A DNA stretch of 64,000 bases from Silene conica (taxonomy: Eukaryota > Streptophyta > Magnoliopsida > Caryophyllales > Caryophyllaceae): positions 1,846,269 to 1,910,268 of the forward strand of contig CM055311.2 in assembly GCA_029255685.2 (NCBI GenBank), written 5' to 3'. Position numbers and translations under genes: made by a program. Positions 42,822 through 55,262 of the stretch are shown here, piece by piece (the first letter of the stretch is position 1; the number at the start of each line of letters is the position of its first letter). The notes below the pieces were generated by a model that saw nothing but the letters and a program-made list of their open reading frames with translations, was not told where the DNA came from and ran no database searches.

Positions 42822-43794
42822 TGTTGGAGAAAATGTCCTCCACAGTGTGTGATTATTTGAATAAATCTTTTACAGGATCACACAGGGATACTTAGTATAT
42901 ATAATCAGTTGGTTAACGTTTATCGGTAACGGTTGGCTTACTAGAAGTTTGACGTTACTGTCATATGATGGCGGTAATTAGATGATACCTAAAGGTCACA
43001 CCTATAGGATAGTACTGAGAAATGTGATTATATATTGATATAATTACGTAAATGCCAACCTTAGCTAAATGTAGTTAAATAGATGATAAACATTTAATAT
43101 GATTAAATAAAAATTAGGAGAAATGAATTAAATGTTAATTCTAACAAATATATATAAATGTTATATTTATTAATTATATATTTTAATATATGATATTTTA
43201 GAATAATATAATTAGGTTAATTAATTATAAGATAATTAATTAACATTCTCCTAAAATTATGTATATGTCACATTTCCGAAAATGTTCTCCGGAAATTAAT
43301 ATGAGATATTTAGTTTCGAGTACATGCATTAAAATATATGTAGATATTTTAGTAGTTCGGATATGTGAAAACTCTAAGTGAGTCTCCTATATGTTTAATA
43401 ACACAAAAAAAAAAACAACTCACACAGATTGTGGAGTGTTGTGTCGTGAGAATTGGAGAGAATAAGAGAACTGATTTCTCATATTTTTCTCATTAGTTCA
43501 TCATCTAAAAACCTAAAAAAATAAAAACCTCCATAATTAATAGTAATTAAGGTGGTGATTTGAAGGACATTTCTCGGTCATCTTGGGTGCAATCTAAGGA
43601 GAATTTCTACTTTGAAATTTGGGTTATATACTAGGTTGTTTTTAGGCCGATTCCATATAGATCTAAAGGTTATTTCTATATTCATGTCTATTTAATTAAA
43701 TTTATAGTGTTTTTATTATATCGTCTTTTGATATAATCCTTGGCAGTATTAATTAGATTAATACGTTAATGGAAATTTGAGAAATTATCCTACA
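42822..43794 (+). repeat. Copia 2 5' LTR
   Basis: 973 bp, TGTTGGAGAAAATG...TCCTACA, followed by 'ag' and the primer site. The opening resembles the LTR start of Copia 3 (TGTTGGAGTAAGTGTCCTC). Confidence 0.8.
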
Positions 43795-43796
43795 AG

Positions 43797-43809
43797 TGGT
43801 ATCAGAGCC
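43797..43809 (+). other. Copia 2 primer binding site
   Basis: TGGTATCAGAGCC, complementary to initiator tRNA-Met. Confidence 0.88.
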
Positions 43810-45256
43810 ATCGTTCAAAAATCGTTTTGATATTAATTGAGAATTAAATCGACATTTTTTTTAATTCCCACGACATTTTTTTTAATTCCCACGGCATTTT
43901 TTTTATACCACGGTATTTTTTTTTGTTTTTTAATTCTTGGATTTGTTATTTTAATTGTTAAAATAATTTTCATATGATGATATACATAATATTGATGTAG
44001 ATCAATGATTATGAAAAAAAACCAATCGACATAATTTGTTATAGATTAGTTTTGTTTATTTTAAATTGTTAAGATGAATGAATATTGATCGTGTGAATTA
44101 AATATTAATCTTAATGACATTATTTGATAATTTTTCAGATCTAATATGATTAGAACTATAGCACATAAATTATGAGATGATTTTTGAGCTATTATGAGTA
44201 ATTTTGAGAAAATTCACGAATTAGTAAAGTATATCAAAAGCTATTTCTACCTTGATTATACCATTTTATGAAATAATATAATTTCTTATGAAGATGTCGA
44301 TTTACATGTTATTATTTGATAATATGTGTAATTGCATAAATTTAAAAAAACGTAGTTTTTTAAAAAAAAAAACCGTAAGCTGTTTTCTTTTCGACCCTTT
44401 TGTGATTTGTTATTTTTGTTATTATTAATATTATATGATAATGTTTATATTAACTAAATTATAAATATAGATTTATAATTAGAACAAATGTATAAAGATA
44501 ACAAAAAGGGTGTTAAAACCATGAAATATGATTTTAGGGTTAATTGATTTGTTTTCGTTTTTATTTATATTATAGGATAATATTTGTATTAACTAAATCA
44601 TAAATGATGATTTTTAATTATGACAAATAAGTTTTTTTTTTTTTAAAAAAAACGAGAGTTATTTGATAATTTTCGGTTATTTAATCATTTATTTATTTTA
44701 AAATGTTTATTATATCTAATTTGATGATACTCACTAGATTCTAAAATTGTTTAGAATTTAATTGGATTATGATTTACATGTATGACATGTAATTTTCACA
44801 ATTTTAGTTTAATGGTGGTTTGGATAATGTTGCATTATGAATGTTTTTATTATGTTGTTAATGATATTGCTTTACAATGAAGGTTTTATTTATTACTTTT
44901 GCAATTGTTGTAAAATTTAATGATGTAATCTAGTGTGCCCTTAGTTTTTGGATTACTTTTTCGGTAATGGTGGAAAGTAATCAGGTGATGTATTTTATGA
45001 GATCTCGCATCTCACGATTGTATTTTATTTATTCTTAATTTTAGATTAAATGTAAATAGGATTTGCATTGTAGTAACTTAGAATAAAGAAGAAGAAGAAG
45101 AAGAAGAAGAAGAGTAGATTGAAGCGTTCATTTCCAGTCCCATTTCCATTTTACTTCACGAGATGAAGAACGGTGATCCCATGAAGCTTCTCGGGTCCAT
45201 GTGATTAGATTCCCAAGTTGTATTTACTGTTTTTTCATAGGATTGGCCACACTAGG
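43810..45256 (+). other. Copia 2 leader, first part
   Basis: Non-coding AT-rich leader of the retrotransposon. It includes a homopolymer-rich stretch near 44340-44370 and an AAG microsatellite (45086-45114). Ends at the Sirevirus insertion point. Confidence 0.65.
45086..45114. repeat. AAG microsatellite
   Basis: About nine AAG units in the Copia 2 leader. Confidence 0.9.
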
Positions 45257-46744
45257 TGTTGAACCATATATTCAAATGTATATATTAAGTATATATGTTT
45301 ATGTTTTGATAATGATAAGTCTAGCTATGTATATATATTATATACTCGTACGTATAATCGTGTGCTAAGTGTACAGAATATTAGTAACAAGATCTAATCA
45401 GTCAAGTATCAAAGATTCAAGTATGTTAGTCAATGAATTGACTAAGTCGAAGATTGATAGAAGATCACAAGCGCGCATAATAGACTAAAGTTATACTTAT
45501 CAACTATAGCTTTAGTACAAGATTGGTTCTAGTTATAGCCCGTAGCTATAACTCTATATCATGAAGAAATGATCGGAATATATATGTGTTTAAGTTGAAA
45601 CGTTTGTTTCCAAATCTGTGTCGTGTAGAATTAAGTGTTTAATTGGTATTCTATTTTAATAAATAGAATTGTTGATCTTAATAGGATTATATAAAATATC
45701 TTTAAGTTAAATAAGGAATAAATAATTGTCTTATGAGATAATTATTTATTACTAAAATAAACTAAGGATTTTTATATGATCTTTATTGTCAAATATATAT
45801 AATCTAAATGTAGTTTGTTTCGACTTTTGGAAAACGTGTGATATGTCACGTTTACCATAATTCGTGTAGGATTAATTTAAATAAATATTATGTATTTATT
45901 TAATGTCCTAAACAAACTAAGATAATATTATGGTAATATATTTTATTATCTTTGACATGGTTTAGGAAGTTGATTTAATAAGGATACTAATTGTTTATTA
46001 TATAAAGATCTTTCCTAAATATGAATTAGGAAATTAATTCCTTATATAATACTTAAAGTATATTATTAAATCTTTCCTAAATATATTAAGATTAGATTTA
46101 AGGTAGTATTACTAAAAGACTAGTATTCTAGTCTTAGTAATATTCCTAAATCATCTAGGGTTTGAATTACCTAGATACATATTCTATATAAATAGACTAC
46201 CATGATACATTAAACCACACGAAACACATACACACATATACACGCAAATCAAGAGAGAAACCGCCGTTCATCTACTTCAATATTCGAGCTCATCATTGTC
46301 ATATCCGATTCAAGATTTAAGTGCTCAAGCATTGATCTTATTCATTCAAGATTGTGACATCAAGAAACATTGAAGACTTTATCTTATTAACGTAAGATAG
46401 AACGAGTATTTAGCGGTACTCATTGTAAGACAAATATTTAACGGTATTTGTCGTAGCTAGATATTTAACGGTATCTAGATAGAGTTGTGACTAACATCAA
46501 AGTCGCACGAGTAGGGTTGATAAAATTGTAATCCAGAGTTGGTACTAATTTTATTAATCGAGAATAGTGGACGTAGGTCTCAAAGTGTGAGACTGAACCA
46601 CTTCAAAAATATTGTGTCTTTCTTTATTACTTGCTCTACTCAACAATCATCATACAAACTTACACACATCGAAGAAGATTTAAAAAGAAGGCATACTCAA
46701 TTCAACCCCCCCTTCTTGAGTATATCATATCAATAGACTCTTCA
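45257..46744 (+). repeat. Sirevirus 5' LTR
   Basis: TGTTGAACC...GACTCTTCA. It contains an AGTTATAGC-GCTATAACT hairpin (45531-45553) and a TATA box (46185-46195). Confidence 0.92.
46185..46195 (+). promoter_or_regulatory. Sirevirus LTR TATA box
   Basis: TATATAAATAG, about 550 bp before the LTR end; repeated in the 3' LTR near 56191. Confidence 0.6.
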
Positions 46745-46746
46745 AT

Positions 46747-46759
46747 TAGTATCAGAGCC
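46747..46759 (+). other. Sirevirus primer binding site (one mismatch)
   Basis: TAGTATCAGAGCC, two bases after the LTR; initiator tRNA-Met site with A in place of the second-position G. Confidence 0.78.
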
Positions 46760-46783
46760 TCGTGCTCTTGATCGCCTAGCCGC

Positions 46784-49166
46784 GTGAGTTTTGATCCTTC
46801 TATTGATTCTATATTATATACTCCTTCAACAATGGATTCCAAGCATCTCAAGTGCCTTATCTTCGATGGCAAAAACTACAGTTTATGGAAAAATATGATG
46901 ACTTATTACATCAAAGGTTGTGATTGGGAATGTTGGAAGATCATCCAAACTGGACCAAAGAAGATCTTGGTCGCCGCCGCCAATGGAACAACCTATGAAA
47001 AGATGGAAAGCGATTATGTGGAAAGTGACTACAAAATTGCAGAGAAAAACTCTAAGGCCATGAGCCTCCTACAGAACGGTATGATAACCTCAGAATTTGA
47101 TAGATTCTCATCTTGTAGTTCCGCTAAGGAAATATGGGATAGTCTCGAACTTGCTTATGAAGGAACATCCGCAGTCAGGAAACATCGTATAGACTTGCTC
47201 GTTCAAAGATACGAACTTTTCAATATGGAAAAGAATGAATCTATTGATAGCATGTCTGCACGATTTTCTTGTATTATTAATGAAACTGCGGAACCTTGAC
47301 AGAAAGATCGATTCTGAGGATATCATTTGTAAGATTCTTAGGAGTCTCACTAAAAAATGGCAACCTAAGGTCACGGCCATAGAGGAAGCACGTGATCTAT
47401 CTAAGATTACTTACCAAGAGTTGATTGGATCCTTAATGGCACACGAGATCATACTAAATAAGAACGATGATGATCCCAAAGGAAAGGGCGTCGCTTTACA
47501 AGCCTCCACAAGTGAAGTATGCGAAGAAGAACTAGAAGACGAGACAGTTCTATTCGCAAAACGCTTTAAAAAGGCTGTCTTCAAGGGAAGATACAAAAAC
47601 TCTAACAACAAAATAGTCGACAATAAAGAAAACTGACACAAAACAAACATTCTTCAAAAGAGGATGTTTCAAGTGTGGACAACAAGACCACATGATCAAA
47701 GATTGTCCAAGTTGGGAAAAATCAAAGATAAGTCAAAAAGAGAAAAGACCAAAACGGAGTTCAAGAAAGTAATGCTTGCGTCGTGTTGGGGAGAATTAGA
47801 ATCCGAGGATGACGAGGACTCAGAAGAAGATGAGGTAGCAAACCTGTGCCTAAGCAACGTCAGCCTAGATCTAATCTCAAACGACAAAGACGACGCATCC
47901 CATATGTGTCTCCTTGGAGAATCCGACTCAGATGACGACGACGACGATGAAGAGGTAAATTTTCTTCAACTCAAAAGTCAAGTTAAAAATTTATCTAAAG
48001 CTATGTTGGTTAAATATTTTGAGAAAACCCTAGACCAATGTCATGAACAAAGTCATGAGTTAGATGACTTGAAAGAACAGATCCTCGATATTGCTGAGGA
48101 AAATCAACTTCTAAAGGCCAAAGCTAAGAAACTGAAATCCAAAATAAGCATTGAAGCAAATGCTAAATTGGAGACAGTTATGTCTGAGAAAAAGGTTCTT
48201 GAGTCTAAAGTTATAGCTAATGAAGCTATAACCTCAAAACTAAAACTCAACATTAAAGAGCTTCAATCTAAAGTTATAGCTAATGAAGCTATAACTTTAG
48301 AATTAAGAAAAGCTAATGAGCGCCTTAAGTCAGAATCTTCGATTATGGTCGAAGATGAGACTCATCTGGAAGAAGTTGAGATTCTCGAAAGCAAAATTAT
48401 GGATCTAGAATTCAATCTATCTAAAATCAAGAAGGAACATGCCAAAATTGTGTCCGACTTTCATAAAGACATTCAAAACCTAAAAGAGTCTAACAACACT
48501 GACCACAGTGAATGTAAGAAAGAAATAGACTCCCTAAAAGACCTCCTTCTTCATGCTCGGAAGGTTCACGACAAATGGGAACGAAGCACTAACGTTCTAA
48601 ACTTCCTAACTGAACAATCCGACAACAACATGAAGATGGGGTTAGGACACGAGTGTTATGGAAGAAGGGATCACTCAAAGTGTAAGCAAAGCCCAACAGA
48701 CAGAGACTTTAGAAGAAGAAAATATGCCGACCTTCCTGAGTATTTAATATGCACTTATTGTGGCCATACTGGACACCTCCGAGAAAACTGTGTGAAACAC
48801 GCACAAGATTTTAAAACCGGAGTTAAGTTTGTTAAATCCTTAGGAATTCCAAACGACACTATTTCTATCTCCGATGCTGATGATAACAAAACTGAGGAAA
48901 GAAATATTGACCACAGATGGTTCTATGACATGACATTTGATTACGAAGAAAAGAAAAATAGAACCAAACAAACTCCTCAACAAGCAACACACAAAAATTG
49001 GTCACCTAGAGTCCAAACTAAGACCTACACAAAAACATCAAAACCCAACTACTACCAATATAGAAAGACCTATGTAAGACAAGTCTGGGTTAAAAAGGAA
49101 GATGTATTTGTGCTTACTAACAACAAAGGACCCAAGTATGCTTGGGTACCTAAATTCTGTCTTTGA
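46784..49166 (+). pseudogene. Sirevirus gag, frameshifted
   Basis: Likely start at ATG 46832 (MDSKHLKCLIFDGKNYSLWK), in frame with an earlier ATG 46784. The capsid-like part has the Sirevirus pattern NSKAMSLLQNGM, then CSSAKEIWDSLELAYEGTS. Frame changes: 2 to 3 near 47290; 3 to 1 near 47630; back to 3 near 47765. The middle piece in frame 1 carries a knuckle CFKCGQQDHMIKDC. Then come acidic stretches (ESEDDEDSEEDE), a long coiled coil (about 47960-48560) and a second knuckle CTYCGHTGHLRENC (about 48750). It ends PKYAWVPKFCL with TGA 49164-49166. Two near-identical 60-bp blocks in the coiled coil encode KVIANEAIT. Confidence 0.88.
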
Positions 49167-52100
49167 ACTTATTCGTGCAGTTTGTCGCCAAGGAAAATAA
49201 CCTATGGTATCTCGACAGCGGATGCTCAAGACATATGACAGGCGACGTAAATCTATTCCAAACCCTTAAACCCTATGATGGAGGTAAAGTCACATTTGGT
49301 GATAACAAAAAGGGAAAGATCATCGGAATTGGTAAGATAGGTATTTCATCTTCTCATGCTATAAATGATGTATACCTTGTGAGTGGTCTCAAACACAATC
49401 TTATCAGTATATCTCATTTATGTGACAAAGGAAATAAAGTGGTTTTTCACTCAGATATATGCCGTATTATCTTAGAAGGCACCAGTAAAGTAATACTTGA
49501 AGGTCACAGGATGAAAAATGTTTATATGATTGATTTAAATGTTATACCTACTGATTCTCTATCATGCATGAACGTTACGTTAGATGATCCATGTCTATGG
49601 CACAAGAGATTTGGTCATATTAGCTCACCTATTCTAAGTAAGCTGAAAAGATGGGACTTGGTCGAAGGTCTTCCAAAGATCAAATATGATCAAGAAAAGA
49701 TGTGTGACACATGTGCACGATGTAAACACGTCAGATCATCCTTTAAGCCAAAAAGAGTGGTAAGCACAGAACAAGCTCTTGAACTAGTACACATGGATCT
49801 ATGTGGCCCTATGAAGGTAAGAAGCAGAGGTGGTTCCAGGTATGTTTTCGTTCTAGTTGATGATTACTCTAGATTTGTTTGGCCAATCTTTCTTCATTCT
49901 AAAGACGAAACATTCGATGAATTTGTTAGTCTCATGAAACTTGTCCAAAACAAATATAAATCAAACCTAGTAACAATCCGTACTGACCATGGAACTGAGT
50001 TCGACAATCATGCTTTTATTGAGTTCTGTAAAACCAATGGTGTTGGACATAACTTCTCGGCCCCTAGAACCCCACAACAAAATGGAGTCGTAGAACGAAT
50101 GAACAGAACCCTAGAAGACATGGCTCGAACAATGCTTCTTTGTAGTGGCCTACCTAGAAACTTTTGGGCTGAGGCTATTAGTACAGCTTGCTATATTCAT
50201 AACCGTGCTATGATTAGACCTATCCTTAAAAAGACTCCTTATGAACTTCTTCGTGGTCGTAAACCAAACATATCTCATTTAAGATGCTTTGGTAGTAAAT
50301 GCTTTGTTCACAACAATGGTAAAAACAGATTAAGCAAATTCGACCCTAGAAGTGATGAAGCAATCTTTATAGGATATTCAGATCATAGTAAAGCCTACAA
50401 AGTTTTTAACAAACGTACTTTATGCATAGAGGAAAGTATTCATGTTATCTTTGATGAGAATAATGTCTTCGATAAGCCATTACAAGATATAGAGGAAAAC
50501 CTAGACGAACCTGATTTCAGGTTATCAAGGGAAGATCCTCCTGAAATGGAAATTGAAGAAGGAGAACCTCAAGGAATTCATGATGAACTCAACTTGGGAG
50601 AAAATGGTGCGAGAGATGAAACTACAGTTGATGATACTGTAGATAACTCTCAAACCAATGACTTGGAACCCAGAGTTACAGCTAATGAAGCTGTAACTTT
50701 GAATCAAAACCAAAGGGAAGAGGCCAGAGTTATACCTGACCCTACTATAAACCCAGGTTTGGATTCAGGGGGAACAAGTCAAGATCCCGAGTCAAGTTCA
50801 GGGAATGAAAATGATCAATCAAGGAACTGGAGATATAAAGGCTCTCATCCTTTGGATAATGTCATAGGAAGCCTGACAGATGGAGTTCAAACTCGAAGGA
50901 GCTAAAATAACTTTTGCTCATTCTACTCCTTTCTCTCCACCATTGAACCTTCAAATATCAAGGAAGCTCTCGCAGAACCAGACTGGATAGTTGCCATGCA
51001 AGAAGAACTCCAGCAATTTGAAAGAAACAAAGTTTGGCATCTTGTTCCTCGACCTAAGGACAGAACTGTCATTGGACCTAGATGGGTATTCAGAAACAAA
51101 TTGGATGACACTGGAGTCATTGTACGAAATAAGGCCAGACTAGTAGTTCAAGGATACAACCAACGGGAAGGGATCGATTATGACGAAACCTTTGCTCCTG
51201 TTGCTCGTCTTGAGGCAATAAGACTACTCATTGCATTTGCAGCACACAAGGGAATGAAGCTTTTTCAGAAGGACGTTAAGACTGTATTTCTAAATGGCTA
51301 TCTCCAAGAGGAAGTATTTGTTGAACAACCTCCTGGATTTCCTGACAGCAAACTCAAGGATCATGTATTCAAATTGGACAAAGCTCTCTATGGCCTGTAA
51401 CAAGCACCTAAGGCATGGTACGACAGATTATCAAAGTTCCTATTGGAGAGTGGATTCAAGAGAGGGTCTGTAGATAAAACCCTATTTCTTAAAAGCGAAA
51501 ACTCAGATCTTCTAGTCGTTCAGATCTATGTTGACGATATTATTTTTGGCTCAACCAATAAAAAGTTGTGCAAGTACTTCTCTGAGTTGATGACTTCTGA
51601 ATTCGAGATGAGTATGATGGGAGAACTAAAATTCTTCCTTGGACTTCAAATACAACAAACTGAAGAAGGAATCAAAGTTCATCAACAAAAATACGTCAGG
51701 GAGTTGCTAAAGAAATTTGGAATGGAAACCTCTCATGCAATGCCGACTCCAATGGTCACAGATAAGAAGTTAACCAAAGACGAAGATGGTAAGTCTGTAG
51801 ATGAAACAACTTACAGAGGTATGATTGGCTCACTTCTTTATCTTACAGCAAGTCGTCCAGATATAATGTTTAGTGTCTGTGTTTGTGCGAGATTCCAATC
51901 TGCACCAAAAGAATCACATATGATTGCAGTTAAAAGAATTTTAAGATACCTAATCGGAACCTCAAAATTATATCTATGGTATCCTATGGACTGTAACTTT
52001 AATCTAGTAGGATATTCAGATGCGGACTATGCAGGATGTTCCTTAGACAGAAAAAGTACCTCCGGACTTGCTACCTTTGTAGGTCCTTGTATTATATCTT

Positions 52101-52471
52101 GGGGATCCAAGAAACAAAACTCTGTCGCTCTCTCAACTGCTGAAGCAGAATATATTGCAGCCGCACTGGTATGTTCTCAACTTTTATGGTTAAAGCAACA
52201 GTTACATGATTATGGTGTTGATGTTGGATGTGTACCTATATTATGTGATAATACGAGTGCTATAATTATATCTAAAAACCCAGCCCAACACTCGAGGACC
52301 AAACATATTGAAATTAGACACCACTTTCTAAGAGACCATGTTGAAAAGAAAAATATAAAATTGGAATTTTGTAGTACGGAAAAACAATGGGCAGATATCT
52401 TCACTAAACCATTGGCTAGAGAACGCTTTGAGACTTTGCGATTGGAAATTGGTTTAATCGGTGGCACCTAA
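49163..52471 (+). pseudogene. Sirevirus pol: protease, integrase, RT, RNase H with two stops
   Basis: One frame (frame 2) throughout, minus one relative to the end of gag; there is no ATG at the overlap, so pol was made by fusion or frameshifting. Protease motif LWYLDSGCSRHMTGD; pre-integrase WHKRFGHIS; integrase core HMDLCGP, RTDHGTEF, NGVVERMN; linker with a third ANEAVT repeat near 50680; RT with [12 protein letters not shown] and YVDD (about 51527-51540); RNase H with YSDADYAGC, LCDNTSAI and the tail WADIFTKPLARERFE. In-frame stops at 50903-50905 and 51398-51400 (inside YGL-QAPKAWY). Otherwise intact, so decay is recent. Confidence 0.92.
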
Positions 52472-53036
52472 TCAAATCTTAAAAGCAAAAATAACCCAAT
52501 GATTGACTACGGTTTAGATTAGATTATATGACTGTGTCCGTATACTCCGCTGCATGTGTATGTGTATACTCGATGAAAAATTATGTGATTATAGTTATAT
52601 TATACGATTTACATATGAATGTGTGCACAATCGATCTCACAATAATATTACGTCACATATTATAATTTTCCCCCAACATACATATTACAATATATACAAA
52701 ATAATAATATTCAAATATTACAAAAACAAAAAATAAATTTACCTAAAATTAAACACACAAAGTGTGTGTGATGGTCCCCCCTGTGCCACGTCTCCACCCA
52801 AACCTATCCCACTACCACCTGCCACGTGCCTCCCCCTACTAATCCTAGCCTTTGACCTTTACCCCTTTCCCATTATTACCCCAACTCCCTCAACTTACCT
52901 CACCTTCCTCCATTATTACCATCATAAAATTTGTAAAACCCATTAATACTCTCAAACCTCCACAAAACCCAAATCTCCATTAAAACATCCTCAAAACCTC
53001 CACCAACAACCGTCGACTTAAATCACCATTCTCATA
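52472..53036 (+). other. Sirevirus spacer between pol and extra ORF
   Basis: AT-rich to 52760, then C/A-rich (52790-52990). No gene. Its later part resembles a 5' UTR for the next ORF. Confidence 0.6.
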
Positions 53037-54578
53037 ATGCCTCCATCTCGTGCAACCCGTTCTCAATAAAAGAAACCCTCTCCACCCTCACCTACTCCGT
53101 CACCACCACCATCTCCAACACCCATTGCCACCGTAAGTCCAAACCCAGACACCGGCAAGCGTCGTAAACTAAACCGAGCCACATCCTCAGTTTCCGATGA
53201 CATGCAAGATCTGGGATCAAACCTCAAGAACCCTCGTCCTCTGTTTAAAGATTACTCCGTCGAAGCCACCAAGGAAGGACTCGAGCGAGTTCGTATGACA
53301 AAACATGAAGGTATGCTCATTGACCGTCTTCTTCCCTATTCCATTCATTCGGGTCGGTTTTACCCGACATCTTGGGTAGATGGGTCTAAGTCTCTGCTTT
53401 TCTTTAAGAAATTTTTAGCATTTCAAGGGTGGGAGTATATTAGCAATTTTTCGGGTTTGATATTTCCGATTGAATTGGTACAGTCCTTTGCCTCTGTAAA
53501 ACCATGTGAATCTGGGTTGAAAGCTGTGGTGAATGGAAGGGATGTCGAAGTATCCTTGGGTGATATTTGTGAAATTGTTCATCTTACACCAAATGGTCTT
53601 GACATTGATACCCGTAAGGAATGGGGGGTGGTGACCCGAGAACAAAAAATGATGATTAAACAGTACTTTGATGAGAACGCTACTGAAATCTCTCCGCTCC
53701 TAACAAACTCATTCTCGCCAAAGTTGAAACTCTTTGTTAATTTTCTTTGGAACACTATTTTACCTTGGAGAGGTGGTCGTGATAAGTTGTCAAGTATTGA
53801 AGCTATCATATTATTTCATTGGTTAGAAGGAAACAAAATCAATCTTGCCTTCTTGTTGTGTTCGAAAATTTGTCAAACCTCCTCTGTTTTAATCAAAGAA
53901 AAACCAAGTTCAACACTCGATATTCCTTATGGAATGTGGGTATCCGAAATCTTGTTGAAAAAGGGTGTTGTGGATGATTGTAGCTATGGTGTTAAGCCTC
54001 GAGATCGAATGTGTGATAAGTTGCTCAAGTTGATGGGTATTATGGTTGATGGAGTTGATTTGGCATTCGGAAAGTCGGTTGAGGAGGGTCCTAATCCAAA
54101 TCCATCTCCCCCGTTTGAAGGTTTGGAGGCTAAGATGGATACAATTATTGGACTGTGCCAAGTTAAGCAAGAAAAGGAGAACTTGGGTGCTTCGGGAAGT
54201 CGTGCAGGAGGTAGCCGTGGGTTTGAGGTTGAGATGCAAGAATGGATGGAGAAAGTTGATAAGCAATTGGTCAAGATAGGTTCGGAAGTGTCGGTCATGT
54301 GCTCGGAATTGCTTGTTATTAGTGATCGTCTCTCGTTCCTCTCGTCCCAAGGTGGTGCTATGGTAAGGGATCACGGGTTATTGTGCAAAGATGCGAGTCA
54401 AGCTCTTGAAGCGGTTAAGGCGCTTTCATTGAAAATACTCAACTTCGAGTTGGCTCTAAATGCTCAAGGAAGGAATGTCAGTAGTTGTTTGGACCGCTTG
54501 GATACCCTTGAGTTCCGTACCCGACCCGATTACGTGAACCCATATGCCAAGACACCGGCCTCCAGTTCCCGCTCTTGA
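53037..54578 (+). pseudogene. Sirevirus env-position ORF, N-terminal stop
   Basis: The natural start is probably ATG 53037 (MPPSRATRSQ), cut by a TAA at 53067-53069; the frame is then open and has an ATG at 53202 giving 458 residues. Pro/Ser-rich basic start (TGKRRKLNRA), then a compact domain (FYPTSWVDGSKSLLFFKKF ... SLGDICEIVHLTPNG ... LKLFVNFLWNTILPW) of the kind annotated in plants as 'putative plant transposon protein', then coiled-coil-like helices at the end. Sireviruses of the SIRE1/Maximus type have an ORF here, once called env-like. I see no signal peptide or convincing membrane span, so an envelope role is not supported. Confidence 0.8.
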
Positions 54579-55262
54579 TCTTTGCATCCGTCTCTGTTTT
54601 CAGAAATTGAAATCGTATTGTTGTTGTTTTTGTTTAAGTCCGGTGGTGGACTTATAAGACTCTTGTTTTAAATTGTGGCCCATTTGATTCCCTGGCCCAT
54701 TAGGAATCCGAGGCTCTATCCCCTTTTGCCTCCCTCGGATTTCTTAATCCTAAACCGGCCCAGTTCTTATTCTATTTTGATGCGGCCCACTTTGATTGTT
54801 ATCTTTTGCCTTGGCCCATATTATCCTAACCCTAGCCAGGCCCAATTTTCTTAAACTCTCTTGTTCATAATTCGGCCCATTGGCATTAGTATATTTCTAT
54901 CGGTTGTGTATATTTTAACATTCCGTATGTGCCTGTGTGATATTTTCTATGTTCATATTTTTAGACTCGTTTATCTGCTTGCCTATGCTTCGTACGTATA
55001 TTATTCTAGTCGTTTCATGTCTTTGTTCTCATCTTTTCGATGATGTCAAGAGGGGGAAATATGCGACTTAGATTAGAATTTGCCTAAGCTTGCTCCTTGT
55101 CGTAATTCATTGTCTCTTAGGGTCCTTAAAGGATATGGGATAGATAGAAGATAAAAACTCTAAGTTAATCTTTGCTATGAATAACCTTTATTATATTGAG
55201 GGGGAACATACACTTAGACACGAAATCTAAGAATGACTTGCCATCATCAAAAAGGGGGAATT
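54579..55262 (+). other. Sirevirus 3' non-coding tail with GGCCCA cluster
   Basis: Seven GGCCCA motifs between about 54660 and 54885, then AT-rich sequence and the polypurine tract aaaaagggggaattt (about 55249-55262) directly before the 3' LTR. Another purine run, agagggggaaat, occurs near 55048 and gagggggaac near 55197. Confidence 0.75.
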
